Positions 1 through 8,873 are shown, counted from the first letter of the stretch. The stretch: 64,000 bases of DNA from Paenibacillus sp. FSL H3-0469 (GCF_038051945.1 NZ_CP150302.1:6014001-6078000); one strand, 5' to 3'. A program made the numbers and translations. Notes: generated by a model not told the origin, from the sequence alone.

Positions 1-1
1 T

Positions 2-1615
2 CCTCCGGGTGACAGTATTCCGGCGCGTTCGCTTGCATCCTTGGCCGCAAGCTCCGATATCCCGGCGATGTACGGGGATTATGTCAACAAATACTATGAC
101 GATTATTACCGTCCCCCCAAGACATGGCCGAAGTACACGGCAGTGCTATCGCAGTATCAGGTTCAGGTTGTTGAAGTAACAGGCAAGATACCGGCAGTGC
201 TGGCTGACTTCCAGGAGAAAAACAGCCGTCTGCTGGATGAAGCAGAGGCTGCCCTTAAGCAGGTGAATGCGCTGAACCTTCAGATGAAGAGTGTCATTGA
301 TCAGGCAGAGGCGAATGCCAGTGCTGCGGGGGGAGATCCTGCCCGCAACTGGGACATTCCGGACACGGCCGGAGAGCTTAGCTCAGAGCCTCTTAAGAAG
401 CTGAGAGCACAGGTGGAAGGTCTTATCCTTCTTCCGGCTGAGCTTAGCGGAATGGGCAACAACATCGGGGTACAGCGAAGTACCGCGCTTCCCTTGGAGC
501 CGCTGGTCTCCGGCTTGCCGGCTATATTAAGTACAGCATCCGGGTTGTATGCCGACTATTCTTTTATGAGTACAGGGGTTCTTAATGCTTCCCGGGCAGT
601 TCACGGCTATATAAGCAGTTACGGGCAAGACGGTTCTGTTATAAAGCAGGAAGCGGAACAGATTGAGAACCGCCGCACTGCTGACAGCCAGCGTAAGCAG
701 ATAGAAGGGCAGGCGAAGAAGAAGCTTGGCGATGCCATGAAGCTGCTGGATCAGATCCGCGCGCTGGGAAGCAGCGCTCAGGAAGCGATGGAGCAGTATG
801 GTAGTCTGCGTCAATACTACCAGCAGAATGTCGCCTTTAACGAAGCTCTGGAGAAGGAACCGGGGGCTGCTGTGAGTACTGACGATCAATATGCTGCGGG
901 CAAGTCGTCCATGAAAGATATGGATGGAATCTATGCAGCTATGGGCAGTGTGCTGGCAGGAGCCAGAGACCGGCTGTACCAGACGGAGTACTCTGCGATG
1001 TATTTCCGGCATTTCGATCTGTCAGCGCTGACCGCGCTGGCCTCCGGGTCCGCAGAAGGATTCGGTGGGCAGCTTGGAGAGCAGCTGAAGCCGCAGGCGC
1101 AAGAGCTGGAATATATTTTGTACGGATTCTATAATCCTGCAGGCAATGTGGCAGCCGTTTATGGCGAGATCTTTGCTCTGCGGCTGGCTGTGCGAACGAT
1201 GGAAGGCCTGATTGAGAAAGCCGGTATGGGGAATCCGCTTGTCGTCCTGGCTGCTGCACTGTTGTACGGTATTGAGCAGGCTATCCAGGATATGATACAG
1301 CTCTGTACCAAAGGAGAGATTCCCTTATCCAAATATATGACCGCACAGCTCAGCTATCGTGACTATCTCCGGCTGTTCCTCCTGTTGCATGGGGGAGGGG
1401 AAGAAGAGTTGTCCCGGATGCTTGCGCTGATCCGCCTGAATACCGGTATCAATCCGGTAGAGAAATATACATATGCCTCCGCCCGGATCACGATGGGCAT
1501 GCAGCTCTGGTTTCTGCCAGGTGTAGTGAAGCTGGTGAATTACAGTGCCGGGCTGTCAGGAGATGTACGGGGCAAAGTTTATTTCAGACAAGCAGTAGCT
1601 GACTTTTCTTACTAA
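2..1615 (+). CDS. Tad-locus large hypothetical protein, 5' partial
   Basis: The frame is open from base 2, so the true start lies before the window; the in-frame TTG at 41 has no convincing ribosome binding site. About 537 residues are visible. The visible part is mostly helical, with Gln/Ala/Glu-rich stretches that look like coiled coil (for example around the QRKQIEGQAKKKLGDAMKLL segment) and one hydrophobic helix near the C-terminal third (NPLVVLAAALLYGIEQAI). The stop is followed 15 bp later by the TadE gene, and a prepilin peptidase comes next, so it probably belongs to a Tad pilus cluster, perhaps as a large TadG/DUF5702-like pseudopilin-associated protein. The family name is a guess; the context is the stronger evidence. 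Confidence 0.6.
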   Translation, partial: PPGDSIPARSLASLAASSDIPAMYGDYVNKYYDDYYRPPKTWPKYTAVLSQYQVQVVEVTGKIPAVLADFQEKNSRLLDEAEAALKQVNALNLQMKSVIDQAEANASAAGGDPARNWDIPDTAGELSSEPLKKLRAQVEGLILLPAELSGMGNNIGVQRSTALPLEPLVSGLPAILSTASGLYADYSFMSTGVLNASRAVHGYISSYGQDGSVIKQEAEQIENRRTADSQRKQIEGQAKKKLGDAMKLLDQIRALGSSAQEAMEQYGSLRQYYQQNVAFNEALEKEPGAAVSTDDQYAAGKSSMKDMDGIYAAMGSVLAGARDRLYQTEYSAMYFRHFDLSALTALASGSAEGFGGQLGEQLKPQAQELEYILYGFYNPAGNVAAVYGEIFALRLAVRTMEGLIEKAGMGNPLVVLAAALLYGIEQAIQDMIQLCTKGEIPLSKYMTAQLSYRDYLRLFLLLHGGGEEELSRMLALIRLNTGINPVEKYTYASARITMGMQLWFLPGVVKLVNYSAGLSGDVRGKVYFRQAVADFSY

Positions 1616-1630
1616 AGGGGGGACGGTAGA

Positions 1631-2632
1631 ATGAAGCGCTGGCTGAGGAAATCGCCGGACCCTAAGGATGAAGGCAGCATGGTTGTGGAGGCGGCACTGA
1701 TCCTGCCTGTGTTCCTGTTATTTGTCCTGTTCCTCATCTTCATCATCCAAATGACCTTGTATTCGACGGCGCTACAGAGTACGGCTTCTGACACTGTCAA
1801 AATAATCTCTACCCATATGTATCCAGCAGCTCTGGCAATGCAGCAGCAGGAGGGGGAAGGCGGCGGCGGGGGAGCTGAAGCCAAAGAAGCAGGTGAGGGA
1901 GAGCATTCAGATGATGCCGACTCCTCCAGCATCTGGAGCATTCCACGGCTGTCGATAACGGAGTGGAGTGAGGACTACGTGGAGAAGCTTCCGCAGCCGA
2001 TGGATTCCTGGGTCAAGGCAGTGGTCCGGGAGGGAGAAGGGCCGCTGCAGAAGGTGCAGGCGGGAGCGTCCGAGGCTGCGCTGGATCTGGTGCTTAAGCC
2101 GGTGCTGCGGCCGTATCTGTCCTCAGACCTGCTTGAATATAGCAAGATTCATGTATCCAATGTCACTGTACCCGATCTGAGGCAAGGGACGCATCCGTAT
2201 TTCGGCATGGTAGTCAGCTATGAGCTGCCAATGAGAGTCCCGTTCCTCAATGAAAAAATCGTGCTGGAGGCCAGCGCAGTTGAACGCTTATGGGTCGGCA
2301 ATACCGATTCTTCCGGGGAGGGAAATCCGGCTGAGCCTGCTGAGGAGACGGGGAACATTATGGTCCTGGAGAAGCCTAATCCGGGAGTAGCGAATCACCA
2401 GGGCATCATCAAGGTGAAGGTGCCACCTGGGGCATCGGCCAATCTGGCGATCTTTTACAAGAGCGGCCAGAGTACTGCCAAGTATCTGGGCTGGAAGCAA
2501 GCGGATGAGCACGGGTACATCGAATGGGAATGGAAGATCGGCGTGAATACTACGCCGGGTACCTGGCCCTTCGTGGTTAGTCTGGCTGATGGAGCTACGC
2601 TTCAGGCGACTTTTACAGTAGTCAAAAAATAA
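1631..2632 (+). CDS. TadE-like pseudopilin with C-terminal Ig-like domain
   Basis: The N-terminus has a short basic leader, then GSMVVEAALILPVFLLFVLF, which is the TadE/type IV prepilin-like pattern: Gly, then a Glu five residues later and a long hydrophobic helix. Such proteins are cut by an A24 prepilin peptidase, and one is encoded next. A Glu/Gly-rich linker lies around residues 75-100. The last ~95 residues contain the pattern YKSG..TAKYLGWK.AD..GYIEWEWKIG..TTPGTWP, which resembles an Ig-like domain found at the ends of many extracellular Bacillota proteins. At 333 residues it is much longer than a usual TadE (about 150-200). The start ATG follows AAAGGGGGGA. Likely a minor pilin or surface-exposed pilus component. 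Confidence 0.75.
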   Translation: MKRWLRKSPDPKDEGSMVVEAALILPVFLLFVLFLIFIIQMTLYSTALQSTASDTVKIISTHMYPAALAMQQQEGEGGGGGAEAKEAGEGEHSDDADSSSIWSIPRLSITEWSEDYVEKLPQPMDSWVKAVVREGEGPLQKVQAGASEAALDLVLKPVLRPYLSSDLLEYSKIHVSNVTVPDLRQGTHPYFGMVVSYELPMRVPFLNEKIVLEASAVERLWVGNTDSSGEGNPAEPAEETGNIMVLEKPNPGVANHQGIIKVKVPPGASANLAIFYKSGQSTAKYLGWKQADEHGYIEWEWKIGVNTTPGTWPFVVSLADGATLQATFTVVKK

Positions 2633-2657
2633 AAGAATAGAGAAAAGAGGGGCACGG

Positions 2658-3167
2658 ATGACGGAATGGGCGTTATGGGGCTGCCTGCCGTTCCTGACAG
2701 CGGCATTGTTTACAGACATACGCTGGATGAGAATTCCTAACTGGATTACACTGCCTGCGCTGATTGGCGGACTGCTCCTGCAGATGATTATTAATGGCTG
2801 GCAAGGACTGCTGTTTTCACTTTGCGGCAGTGGAGCGGGCTTCGTGCTCCTGCTGATTATGTATTTTACCGGGGCGGTGGGTGCTGGTGATGTGAAGCTC
2901 TTTGCGGCTATCGGTGCTTGGACCGGAGTGCTTTTCTCGCTTCAGGTCATCGTCTATTCGGTGCTCTTGGGGGCGGTGGTAGGCTGGATTATCATTCTCT
3001 GCAGGAGGGAGACAGGACGCAGACTGCGCAGCATGATTAACAGAACAGCCGGGTTCCTGCTGCTTCGTAATATGAGGATGGCCAAGGGCCGGGAGGGAGA
3101 GCTGCTCCGGTTTCCTTTTATGCTGGCTGTGTTCCCAGGCTTCATCTGTGCTTACATATATTTCTGA
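2658..3167 (+). CDS. A24 family prepilin peptidase (TadV/CpaA type)
   Basis: A 169-residue polytopic membrane protein. Both aspartates of A24 aspartyl prepilin peptidases are visible: FTDIRWMRIPNW near residues 17-28 and GAVGAGDVKLFAAIG around residues 73-87 (GxGDxKL). It lacks the N-methylase domain of PilD/ComC, as is normal for the short Tad/CpaA form. It would cleave the leaders of TadE and Flp-like pilins at the membrane. It starts 25 bp after the TadE gene behind AGAAAAGAGG and is clearly in the same operon. Confidence 0.88.
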   Translation: MTEWALWGCLPFLTAALFTDIRWMRIPNWITLPALIGGLLLQMIINGWQGLLFSLCGSGAGFVLLLIMYFTGAVGAGDVKLFAAIGAWTGVLFSLQVIVYSVLLGAVVGWIIILCRRETGRRLRSMINRTAGFLLLRNMRMAKGREGELLRFPFMLAVFPGFICAYIYF

Positions 3168-3206
3168 CTTGGAGCTTATCGTTGACAGCTTAGGAGGTGA
3201 AGAGAC

Positions 3207-4925
3207 TTGTTTGGACTGGAACGGGATTTCATTCAGCAGGACGGAATAACGATGCTGCTGGACAGATCCGGGGGGCTGAGTGCAGGAGAGCTGAATATGG
3301 TGCAGGCCCGGATGCTGATGACCAGCGGGATACCGCATCATTTACGGTTGCTGCTTAGAGAAATAGATCTAAAGGTCACACTGGAATACACGGTTGCACG
3401 ACGTAAAATGCTTGGAGCTCTGCTTAAAAGCGGGAAGCTGAGCATGACGGAATTCTTCGGGCTGATGCTGCAGATCGCTGCCGGGATGGAGGAGGGGCAG
3501 CTTTATATGCTGCGTACGGAGCAGTATGCGCTCCATGAGGAGTTTATCTTTATCGAAGGTCCGCTCAGCAGCGGCAAGGTCTTCCTGACCTATATTCCGC
3601 TGGAACTCACAGATCCCGCACCGAAGCCGGGAGAAGCCTTGAAATCGCTGATCATGGTCTTCATGGGAGCGATCCAGGAATTATCGGGTGATGGAATTCA
3701 GCGGCTGCTGCAATATTGCGGGGAAGAAGATTTTAGTCCGGCGGGGCTAAAGGAGCTGCTCGCAGTAATGCTGACGGAGGTTACACTCCATAACCATAAG
3801 GTTCATGCTGAAGGGGCGGGGCCTGCATACGTAAATCTGACGGCTGGCACAGGCACTTCTGCCGCTGTAACAGGAACGAGGATAGACTGGGCGCAGCCTA
3901 CAGCTGGCAGGCTGGACGAACCGGGAAGGGAGAGGTCAGCGGCCGCAGCGTTCTCCCATGTACATGGAGATAAGGAGGAGCAGTCTTTCGGTTCTATGCT
4001 TAATCCCGCGCCTTGGATGAACGGTACGCCGCAGCTGAAGCGGAAGGAGGGGGTATCAGGAGTTCAGGCAGCAACGGGTACAACAATGAGACCTGCTCAG
4101 GCTGAGGACAAGCAGAGTCCTTACAGGACATATTTATTGCTGGGGGCATTATTAGGTGATGCGTTACTATGGAAGTTTCTCTATCTGAATGATCCCCGGA
4201 CACTGTGGCTGGCAGTTTGTGCTGGGGTGACTCTGATACTTGCGGCTGTATGCTGGCTGGTGTGGAGCGGGAGGCTGGCTTGGGGCGAAGCAGAGGAAGA
4301 GACGGATGCTCTGGAGGAGGGACCGGAGGATTATAACAGTACAGTCCGGAACCGTAAGCTGAGAAGCGATCAGGAGTGGGATTTCGGCAGGAATCCGGTA
4401 GAACATCATCGTTCTCCTGCACCGGTCTACACTCCTCAGAATCAGGAGGCAACTGTGGGGAAGAGCGGATTTACAGCCACACCAGTTGGCAGACTACAGG
4501 CTCCGGCGGGAATGACCGCCAGCAGTCCGCAGAAGAAGGAAGCGGCGATGGCTACAGCGCTGCTGACCCGGGAACCCGTTCAGGCTACAGGTAGCGGAAT
4601 TCCCAAGGCGGGTAGGGCAGTACCCTATCTGGAAAGAAGTGACCCGGATGACGGCGGAGCTCCCGAACGAATTGAGCTGAACCGGCCCAGCTTCATTATT
4701 GGACGCTCCTCTGAAGTGGCTCAGTACATTGAGAAATCGGAGGGAGCTTCGAGGGTTCATGCTGAAATCTCCAGAGCCTCAGGAGGTTACATTCTGAAGG
4801 ATCTGGACTCCAGGAACGGGACGCTGCTTGCAGGCGAAGCCATGGTTCCCTACAAAGAATATCCGCTGACCGAAGGCACTGTGTTCACCATTGTTAAGGG
4901 TACCTACACCTTTCGTACAGCGTAG
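3207..4925 (+). CDS. DUF6382-like/FHA domain membrane protein
   Basis: The start is TTG at 3207, placed behind a strong AGGAGGTG; no ATG fits. The 572-residue product has an N-terminal globular region (~1-190) of the kind annotated as DUF6382 in Bacillota FHA proteins, a low-complexity linker, one or two membrane helices around residues 310-350, a second linker, and a C-terminal FHA domain (~475-570) with FIIGRSSEV, SRVHAEIS and DLDSRNGTLL. The conserved Gly-Arg, Ser-x-x-His and Asn of phosphothreonine-binding FHA domains are all present. As the last gene of this Tad cluster it may couple pilus assembly to Ser/Thr kinase signalling; that role is inference. Confidence 0.75.
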   Translation: MFGLERDFIQQDGITMLLDRSGGLSAGELNMVQARMLMTSGIPHHLRLLLREIDLKVTLEYTVARRKMLGALLKSGKLSMTEFFGLMLQIAAGMEEGQLYMLRTEQYALHEEFIFIEGPLSSGKVFLTYIPLELTDPAPKPGEALKSLIMVFMGAIQELSGDGIQRLLQYCGEEDFSPAGLKELLAVMLTEVTLHNHKVHAEGAGPAYVNLTAGTGTSAAVTGTRIDWAQPTAGRLDEPGRERSAAAAFSHVHGDKEEQSFGSMLNPAPWMNGTPQLKRKEGVSGVQAATGTTMRPAQAEDKQSPYRTYLLLGALLGDALLWKFLYLNDPRTLWLAVCAGVTLILAAVCWLVWSGRLAWGEAEEETDALEEGPEDYNSTVRNRKLRSDQEWDFGRNPVEHHRSPAPVYTPQNQEATVGKSGFTATPVGRLQAPAGMTASSPQKKEAAMATALLTREPVQATGSGIPKAGRAVPYLERSDPDDGGAPERIELNRPSFIIGRSSEVAQYIEKSEGASRVHAEISRASGGYILKDLDSRNGTLLAGEAMVPYKEYPLTEGTVFTIVKGTYTFRTA

Positions 4926-4967
4926 CAGAGATAGTTGGAGCAGATCGACTGGTGCGTTTGCCGCAGC

Positions 4968-5870
4968 CTACTGGGATTTCAGTTGCTCCAGTGCAGGCTG
5001 CAGCGTGGGATAGTTGAAGGTGAAGCCGTGGTGAATTGCTTTGGAAGGAAGCACACGCTGGCCTTCCAGCAGAATCTCTGACAGCTCGCCTACAGCGGTT
5101 TTCAGCAGAAACGCCGGAAGGGGGAACCAATGCGGGCGATGGTAGACTTTGCCGATCATCCGTCCGAATTGTTCATTAGTGACCGGCTGCGGAGCCGTGG
5201 CATTAACGGGGCCCCCGATCTCAGGCTGAAGAATGCAGAATTCGATTAGGCGCACAATGTCTGCAAGGTGAATCCAGGACATCCACTGCTTGCCTGTGCC
5301 GATTTTGCCGCCGAAGCCAAGCGAATAAGGCAGCTTCATTTTGGGAAAAGCTCCGCTCTCATTGCCAAGTACAACTCCAGTACGCAGCTTGACCAGCCGG
5401 ATACCGGCATAGGCTTCATCTGCAGCCTCCTCCCAGGTCTTGACCACCCCGGAAGGGAAATCAACAACCCGGGTCTCGGAGTCTTCGGTATAGGTATCCT
5501 GCACGGATGTACCATAAATTGCGACTGCTGAGGACTGGATGATCACGCTTGGCTTATGCTGGAGTGAATTCAGCAGCTTTCCGGCAGCGGCAACGGTTTC
5601 AAGCCGTGATTGCATAATCGCCTGTTTCCCTTTAGGGGTCCAGCGTTGACTGAGCGAAGCTCCGGCAAGATTAATCATTGCATCTGCGCCTTCTGCCGCT
5701 TCAGGATTAGATGCCAGGCTGTCCCAGGTGAGATAGCTAAGCCCCGGATGCTCCAGCTTGTTCACGGGGTTCTTGCGGCCGACACTGATGATCTGATGTC
5801 CGCTGTGCAGCCAATATCCGGTAAGCTCGCTGCCGATGAATCCGCTGCCTCCGCAAATAATATATTTCAT
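4968..5870 (-). CDS. TIGR01777 family NAD-dependent epimerase (YfhF-like)
   Basis: A 300-residue SDR protein of the TIGR01777 (YfhF/SDR39U1) family. The N-terminal nucleotide-binding loop reads GGSGFIGSEL, followed by SVGRKNP. INLAGASLSQRWTPKGKQAI is characteristic of the family, and a C-terminal DUF1731-like part (PQPVTNEQFGRMIG..RPHWFPLPAFLLK) completes it. The substrate is unknown. ATG at 5870 has AAGGAG eight bases upstream. It lies 22 bp downstream of the DUF2621 gene on the same strand, so the two are probably cotranscribed. It converges with the FHA gene with only 42 bp between them and no clear terminator. Confidence 0.88.
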   Translation of the reverse strand: MKYIICGGSGFIGSELTGYWLHSGHQIISVGRKNPVNKLEHPGLSYLTWDSLASNPEAAEGADAMINLAGASLSQRWTPKGKQAIMQSRLETVAAAGKLLNSLQHKPSVIIQSSAVAIYGTSVQDTYTEDSETRVVDFPSGVVKTWEEAADEAYAGIRLVKLRTGVVLGNESGAFPKMKLPYSLGFGGKIGTGKQWMSWIHLADIVRLIEFCILQPEIGGPVNATAPQPVTNEQFGRMIGKVYHRPHWFPLPAFLLKTAVGELSEILLEGQRVLPSKAIHHGFTFNYPTLQPALEQLKSQ

Positions 5871-5892
5871 AGGGCTTGCTCCTTAATCTGCT

Positions 5893-6357
5893 TTATTTGA
5901 CCAAATGCTTGTAAGGCGCGTAGTCGATGCCGTTCTTCTCCAGGAAGGTGATCAGGAACCGGTTGTCACGCCGGGGTGTGGCGATAATGTAACCTTGGAT
6001 ACAGTGCTCACGGGTAACCTCGGTTGCTTGGCTCTCTACAGCAAGCTTGCCGATCTCAGCAGCGATAGAGTGCTTGGCAATGTCACGGAACGGGCTGGGC
6101 ACCGGCTGTACAAGCTGGTCCAGAAAAGCTTTCATCTCGTCGCTCCACAGCGGACGGCTGCGTTCCACCCAGTAGTTCTGCCAGTCTAGCTTGGATTTGC
6201 CGTCAGCCTTGGGCAGCACCTTCAGAAATTTGCGGAACATAAAATAGCCGCCGATGCACATGCTGCCCAGCAGTAAAAAGGTCCAAAATGCGATAGAGTT
6301 CATAAACCAGTTGCTTGGAGACGTGGACAATAAGCTTGAGGGTAAATGGAAATGCAT
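5893..6357 (-). CDS. DUF2621 family membrane-anchored protein
   Basis: The ATG at 6357 was chosen because AAAGGCGGTG ends five bases upstream; a GTG at 6390 extends the frame by 11 residues but lies upstream of that site. The 154-residue product has one N-terminal membrane helix (FWTFLLLGSMCIGGYFMF), then a soluble domain with KLDWQNYWVERSRPLWSDE, PSPFRDIAKHSIAAEIGKLA and GYIIATPRRDNRFL, matching the DUF2621 family of Bacillales. The function of the family is unknown. An inverted repeat borders its ribosome binding site (see separate entry). Confidence 0.8.
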   Translation of the reverse strand: MHFHLPSSLLSTSPSNWFMNSIAFWTFLLLGSMCIGGYFMFRKFLKVLPKADGKSKLDWQNYWVERSRPLWSDEMKAFLDQLVQPVPSPFRDIAKHSIAAEIGKLAVESQATEVTREHCIQGYIIATPRRDNRFLITFLEKNGIDYAPYKHLVK

Positions 6358-6371
6358 GAATACACCGCCTT

Positions 6372-6389
6372 TGACAATGATGATTGTCA
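6372..6389. promoter_or_regulatory. Inverted repeat, possible operator or RNA hairpin
   Basis: Arms TGACAAT (6372-6378) and ATTGTCA (6383-6389) are perfect complements around a 4-bp centre. It touches the ribosome binding site of the DUF2621 gene on the minus strand. On that strand a possible -10, TATACT, lies about 20 bp further upstream. It could be an operator just downstream of the start of transcription, or a hairpin occluding the ribosome binding site. It resembles Fur-family half-sites only loosely. Confidence 0.4.
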
Positions 6390-6528
6390 CTTTCCTTTTG
6401 CTCCTCTTGAGTATAGCGTATTTCCTTAAGTTTGCGAAGCGGAAGCGGCCTTCCGGGGCTTGCCTAGATTTATTCTTCCGATCACGGTAGAATAAGGGTT
6501 AATTCGTGAAGGAAAGAGGGAAATAGGC

Positions 6529-7656
6529 ATGCTGAAAATAGGTTCACATGTGTCCTGCGCGGACAAGGGTCTCCTGAGCGCGGCCAATGAAGCAAATGAG
6601 TACGGATCTACCTCGTTTATGATATATACGGGAGCGCCGCAAAATACGCGCCGTAAGCCGATTGAGGCGATGTTCCCCGAGGAAGGCAAGCAGAAGATGC
6701 GCGAGAATGGTGTCGGAGAGATTGTGGTTCACGCTCCTTACATTATTAACCTGGGCTCCTATAAGGAGAATACCTACCAGCTGGCAGTAGATTTCCTGCA
6801 GGAGGAGATCCGCCGGACCCATGCGCTTGAGGTCAAGCATATTGTCCTGCATCCGGGTGCATTCACTGATAAGGATGCTGATTACGGCATTCAGCGTATT
6901 GCAGACGGCCTGAATGAGGTGCTGGGCGGTACGAATGAGACTGATGTGCATATCGCACTGGAGACGATGGCTGGTAAAGGCACAGAGATCGGCCGCACCT
7001 TCGAAGAGCTCGCCTCTATTATAGATAAGGTCGAATTTAATCAGCGGCTATCGATCTGTCTTGACACCTGTCATATTCATGATGCCGGATACGATATCGT
7101 GAACGATCTGGATGGGGTGCTGAAGAAATTCGATGATACGATCGGACTGGAGCGCCTCGGCGTGATCCATCTTAATGACAGCAAGAACCCGCGCGGAGCG
7201 GGCAAAGACCGTCATACTCCGATTGGCTCCGGCTACTTAGGATTCGAGACGATCAACAATGTAGTCCAGCATGAAGCACTCGCAGGTCTTCCGTTTATTC
7301 TGGAGACACCCTGGATCGGTAAGGATGCTAAGAAGGTTCGTCCCATGTATGAAGTAGAAATCGCCCTGCTGCGCGGTAATGTCGCTGAACGCTTCGGTGC
7401 GGAATTCCTGCAGGAGCTGGAAGAGCTGCATGCTTTTTTTGCCAAGCAGGAGCTGGATTCCCGCCGTTATGTGCTGGATGTGTGGGAGCTGCTGAAGAAT
7501 GACGCCAAGGCCAAAAAAGCAGACCCCCGTGAACCGCTGGAACGTCTCTATGATCAAGTCATAGCTGCCGGATTATTCCCTCAGCTTAGTGAGGAAGCCG
7601 TTAATCACCGGCTGATCGCCTGGCTTGCAGGCAAACAACTGCTCGTGAAGGCATAG
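6529..7656 (+). CDS. nfo: Deoxyribonuclease IV (AP endonuclease) with C-terminal extension
   Basis: Endonuclease IV cuts DNA at abasic sites in base-excision repair, using a three-metal centre. The TIM-barrel ligands are visible in order: IGSHVS, VVHAPYI, VLHPGAF, ALETMAGKG, CLDTCHIHDAGYD, VIHLNDSK, DRHTPIGSG and FILETP. The core ends near residue 285. The protein runs to 375 residues, so about 85-90 residues form a Lys/Leu-rich helical tail (ELEELHAFFAKQELDSRRYV... to the end) that standard Nfo lacks. ATG follows AAAGAGGG. It may share transcription with purU 45 bp downstream. Confidence 0.9.
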   Translation: MLKIGSHVSCADKGLLSAANEANEYGSTSFMIYTGAPQNTRRKPIEAMFPEEGKQKMRENGVGEIVVHAPYIINLGSYKENTYQLAVDFLQEEIRRTHALEVKHIVLHPGAFTDKDADYGIQRIADGLNEVLGGTNETDVHIALETMAGKGTEIGRTFEELASIIDKVEFNQRLSICLDTCHIHDAGYDIVNDLDGVLKKFDDTIGLERLGVIHLNDSKNPRGAGKDRHTPIGSGYLGFETINNVVQHEALAGLPFILETPWIGKDAKKVRPMYEVEIALLRGNVAERFGAEFLQELEELHAFFAKQELDSRRYVLDVWELLKNDAKAKKADPREPLERLYDQVIAAGLFPQLSEEAVNHRLIAWLAGKQLLVKA

Positions 7657-7701
7657 ACCCGCATAGATAACGCAAGCAGATGAGAGGATGAACGGAGAAC
7701 T

Positions 7702-8598
7702 ATGGAATTACATGTGAAGAGAGAGCATTCAACAGGCAGACCTTATCCCGACCGGGCACGTATGCTTATATCTTGTCCTGATGGACCGGGGATTGTAGCG
7801 GCGGTATCGCATTTCTTGTATCAGCATGGCGCGAACATCGTGCAGTCGGACCAATATACGATGGACCCGGACGGCGGAATGTTCTTCATGAGAGTAGAGT
7901 TTGACCTGCCTAAGCTGGATGAGCGGCTGGAAGAGGTGCGTAACATCTTCGGCGGTGTTGCCGAGCGCTTCAAGATGAACTGGCAGATCTTCAAGGTGAG
8001 CCATAAGAAGCGGCTGGCGATCTTCGTCTCCAAGGAGGACCATTGTCTGGTGGAGCTGCTCTGGCAGTGGCAGGCGGGCGACCTGGATGCAGATATCGCG
8101 CTTGTGGTCAGCAACCACACCGATATGCAGGCTTATGTGGAATCCTTCGGCATTCCGTTCCATCATATTCCGGTTACCGCTGAGACGAAGGCTGAAGCTG
8201 AAGCGCGTCAACTGGAGGTTATCGGTGAGGATATCGATGTAATTATACTGGCCCGGTACATGCAGATTATCTCCCCTTCATTCATTGAGCATTACCGGCA
8301 CCGGATCATCAACATCCATCATTCATTCCTGCCCGCTTTCGTTGGCGGTAAGCCGTACGCCCAGGCCTATCAGCGCGGAGTTAAGATCATCGGGGCGACT
8401 GCCCATTACGTGACTGAGGAGCTGGACGGCGGGCCGATTATCGAGCAGGACGTGCAGCGGGTCAGCCACAGCGATGATGTGAATGAGCTTAAGCGCATTG
8501 GACGTACGATTGAACGGGTCGTTCTGGCCCGTGCGGTCAAATGGCATATTGAGGACAGAATCCTCGTGCATCACAACAAAACAGTAGTATTTAATTAA
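7702..8598 (+). CDS. purU: Formyltetrahydrofolate deformylase
   Basis: PurU hydrolyses 10-formyl-THF to THF and formate, balancing the one-carbon pool. The 298-residue product has an N-terminal ACT domain (LISCPDGPGIVAAVSHFLYQ, then DQYTMDPDGGMFFMRVEF) and a C-terminal formyltransferase fold. The fold carries LARYMQIISPSF, then NIHHSFLPAFVGGKPYAQAY with the catalytic His/Asn set, and GATAHYVTEELDGGPIIEQD. Its length is normal for the family. The start ATG lies behind ACGGAGAAC. A structured non-coding region follows directly. Confidence 0.93.
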   Translation: MELHVKREHSTGRPYPDRARMLISCPDGPGIVAAVSHFLYQHGANIVQSDQYTMDPDGGMFFMRVEFDLPKLDERLEEVRNIFGGVAERFKMNWQIFKVSHKKRLAIFVSKEDHCLVELLWQWQAGDLDADIALVVSNHTDMQAYVESFGIPFHHIPVTAETKAEAEARQLEVIGEDIDVIILARYMQIISPSFIEHYRHRIINIHHSFLPAFVGGKPYAQAYQRGVKIIGATAHYVTEELDGGPIIEQDVQRVSHSDDVNELKRIGRTIERVVLARAVKWHIEDRILVHHNKTVVFN

Positions 8599-8619
8599 TC
8601 AGCCTTATCTTGCAGTCAA

Positions 8620-8820
8620 CGTTATAACCACTCCGGTAAAAGTCGGCAACCCTGCCCAATGCAGGAGATATAGAACATCGTTCTGGCCTGGCTTTTACCG
8701 GCATTCATCTTCAGCGGGAGCTTCCCGCAGCCTCAGGCTTCACAACCTCACAAGGATAATCTAATACACTTCTCAACCATTAAGGTAAAAAAGCATTTTA
8801 CCGGCATTTTGGACATAAGC
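8620..8820 (+). ncRNA. Candidate structured 5' leader (riboswitch-like) of the second Tad operon
   Basis: A stem formed by 8633-8642 (CCGGTAAAAG) and 8692-8701 (CTTTTACCGG) is 10 perfect pairs, extendable inward with G-U pairs. It encloses two hairpins: CCTGC/GCAGG (8651-8655 with 8661-8665) and AGAAC/GTTCT (8672-8676 with 8680-8684), giving a three-way junction. Downstream are GCGGGA/TCCCGC (8714-8728), AGCC/GGCT (8729-8739) and GGTAAAA/TTTTACC (8784-8802). A 13-nt sequence beginning TTTTACCGG occurs twice (8693-8705 and 8796-8808), so the 5' strand can pair with either copy. I could not match it to a known riboswitch class. Confidence 0.5.
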
Positions 8821-8873
8821 GCCAAGATGTATTTTGCTATGTGCAGAAATCACATTCAAAGGGGGTAAAGGGC

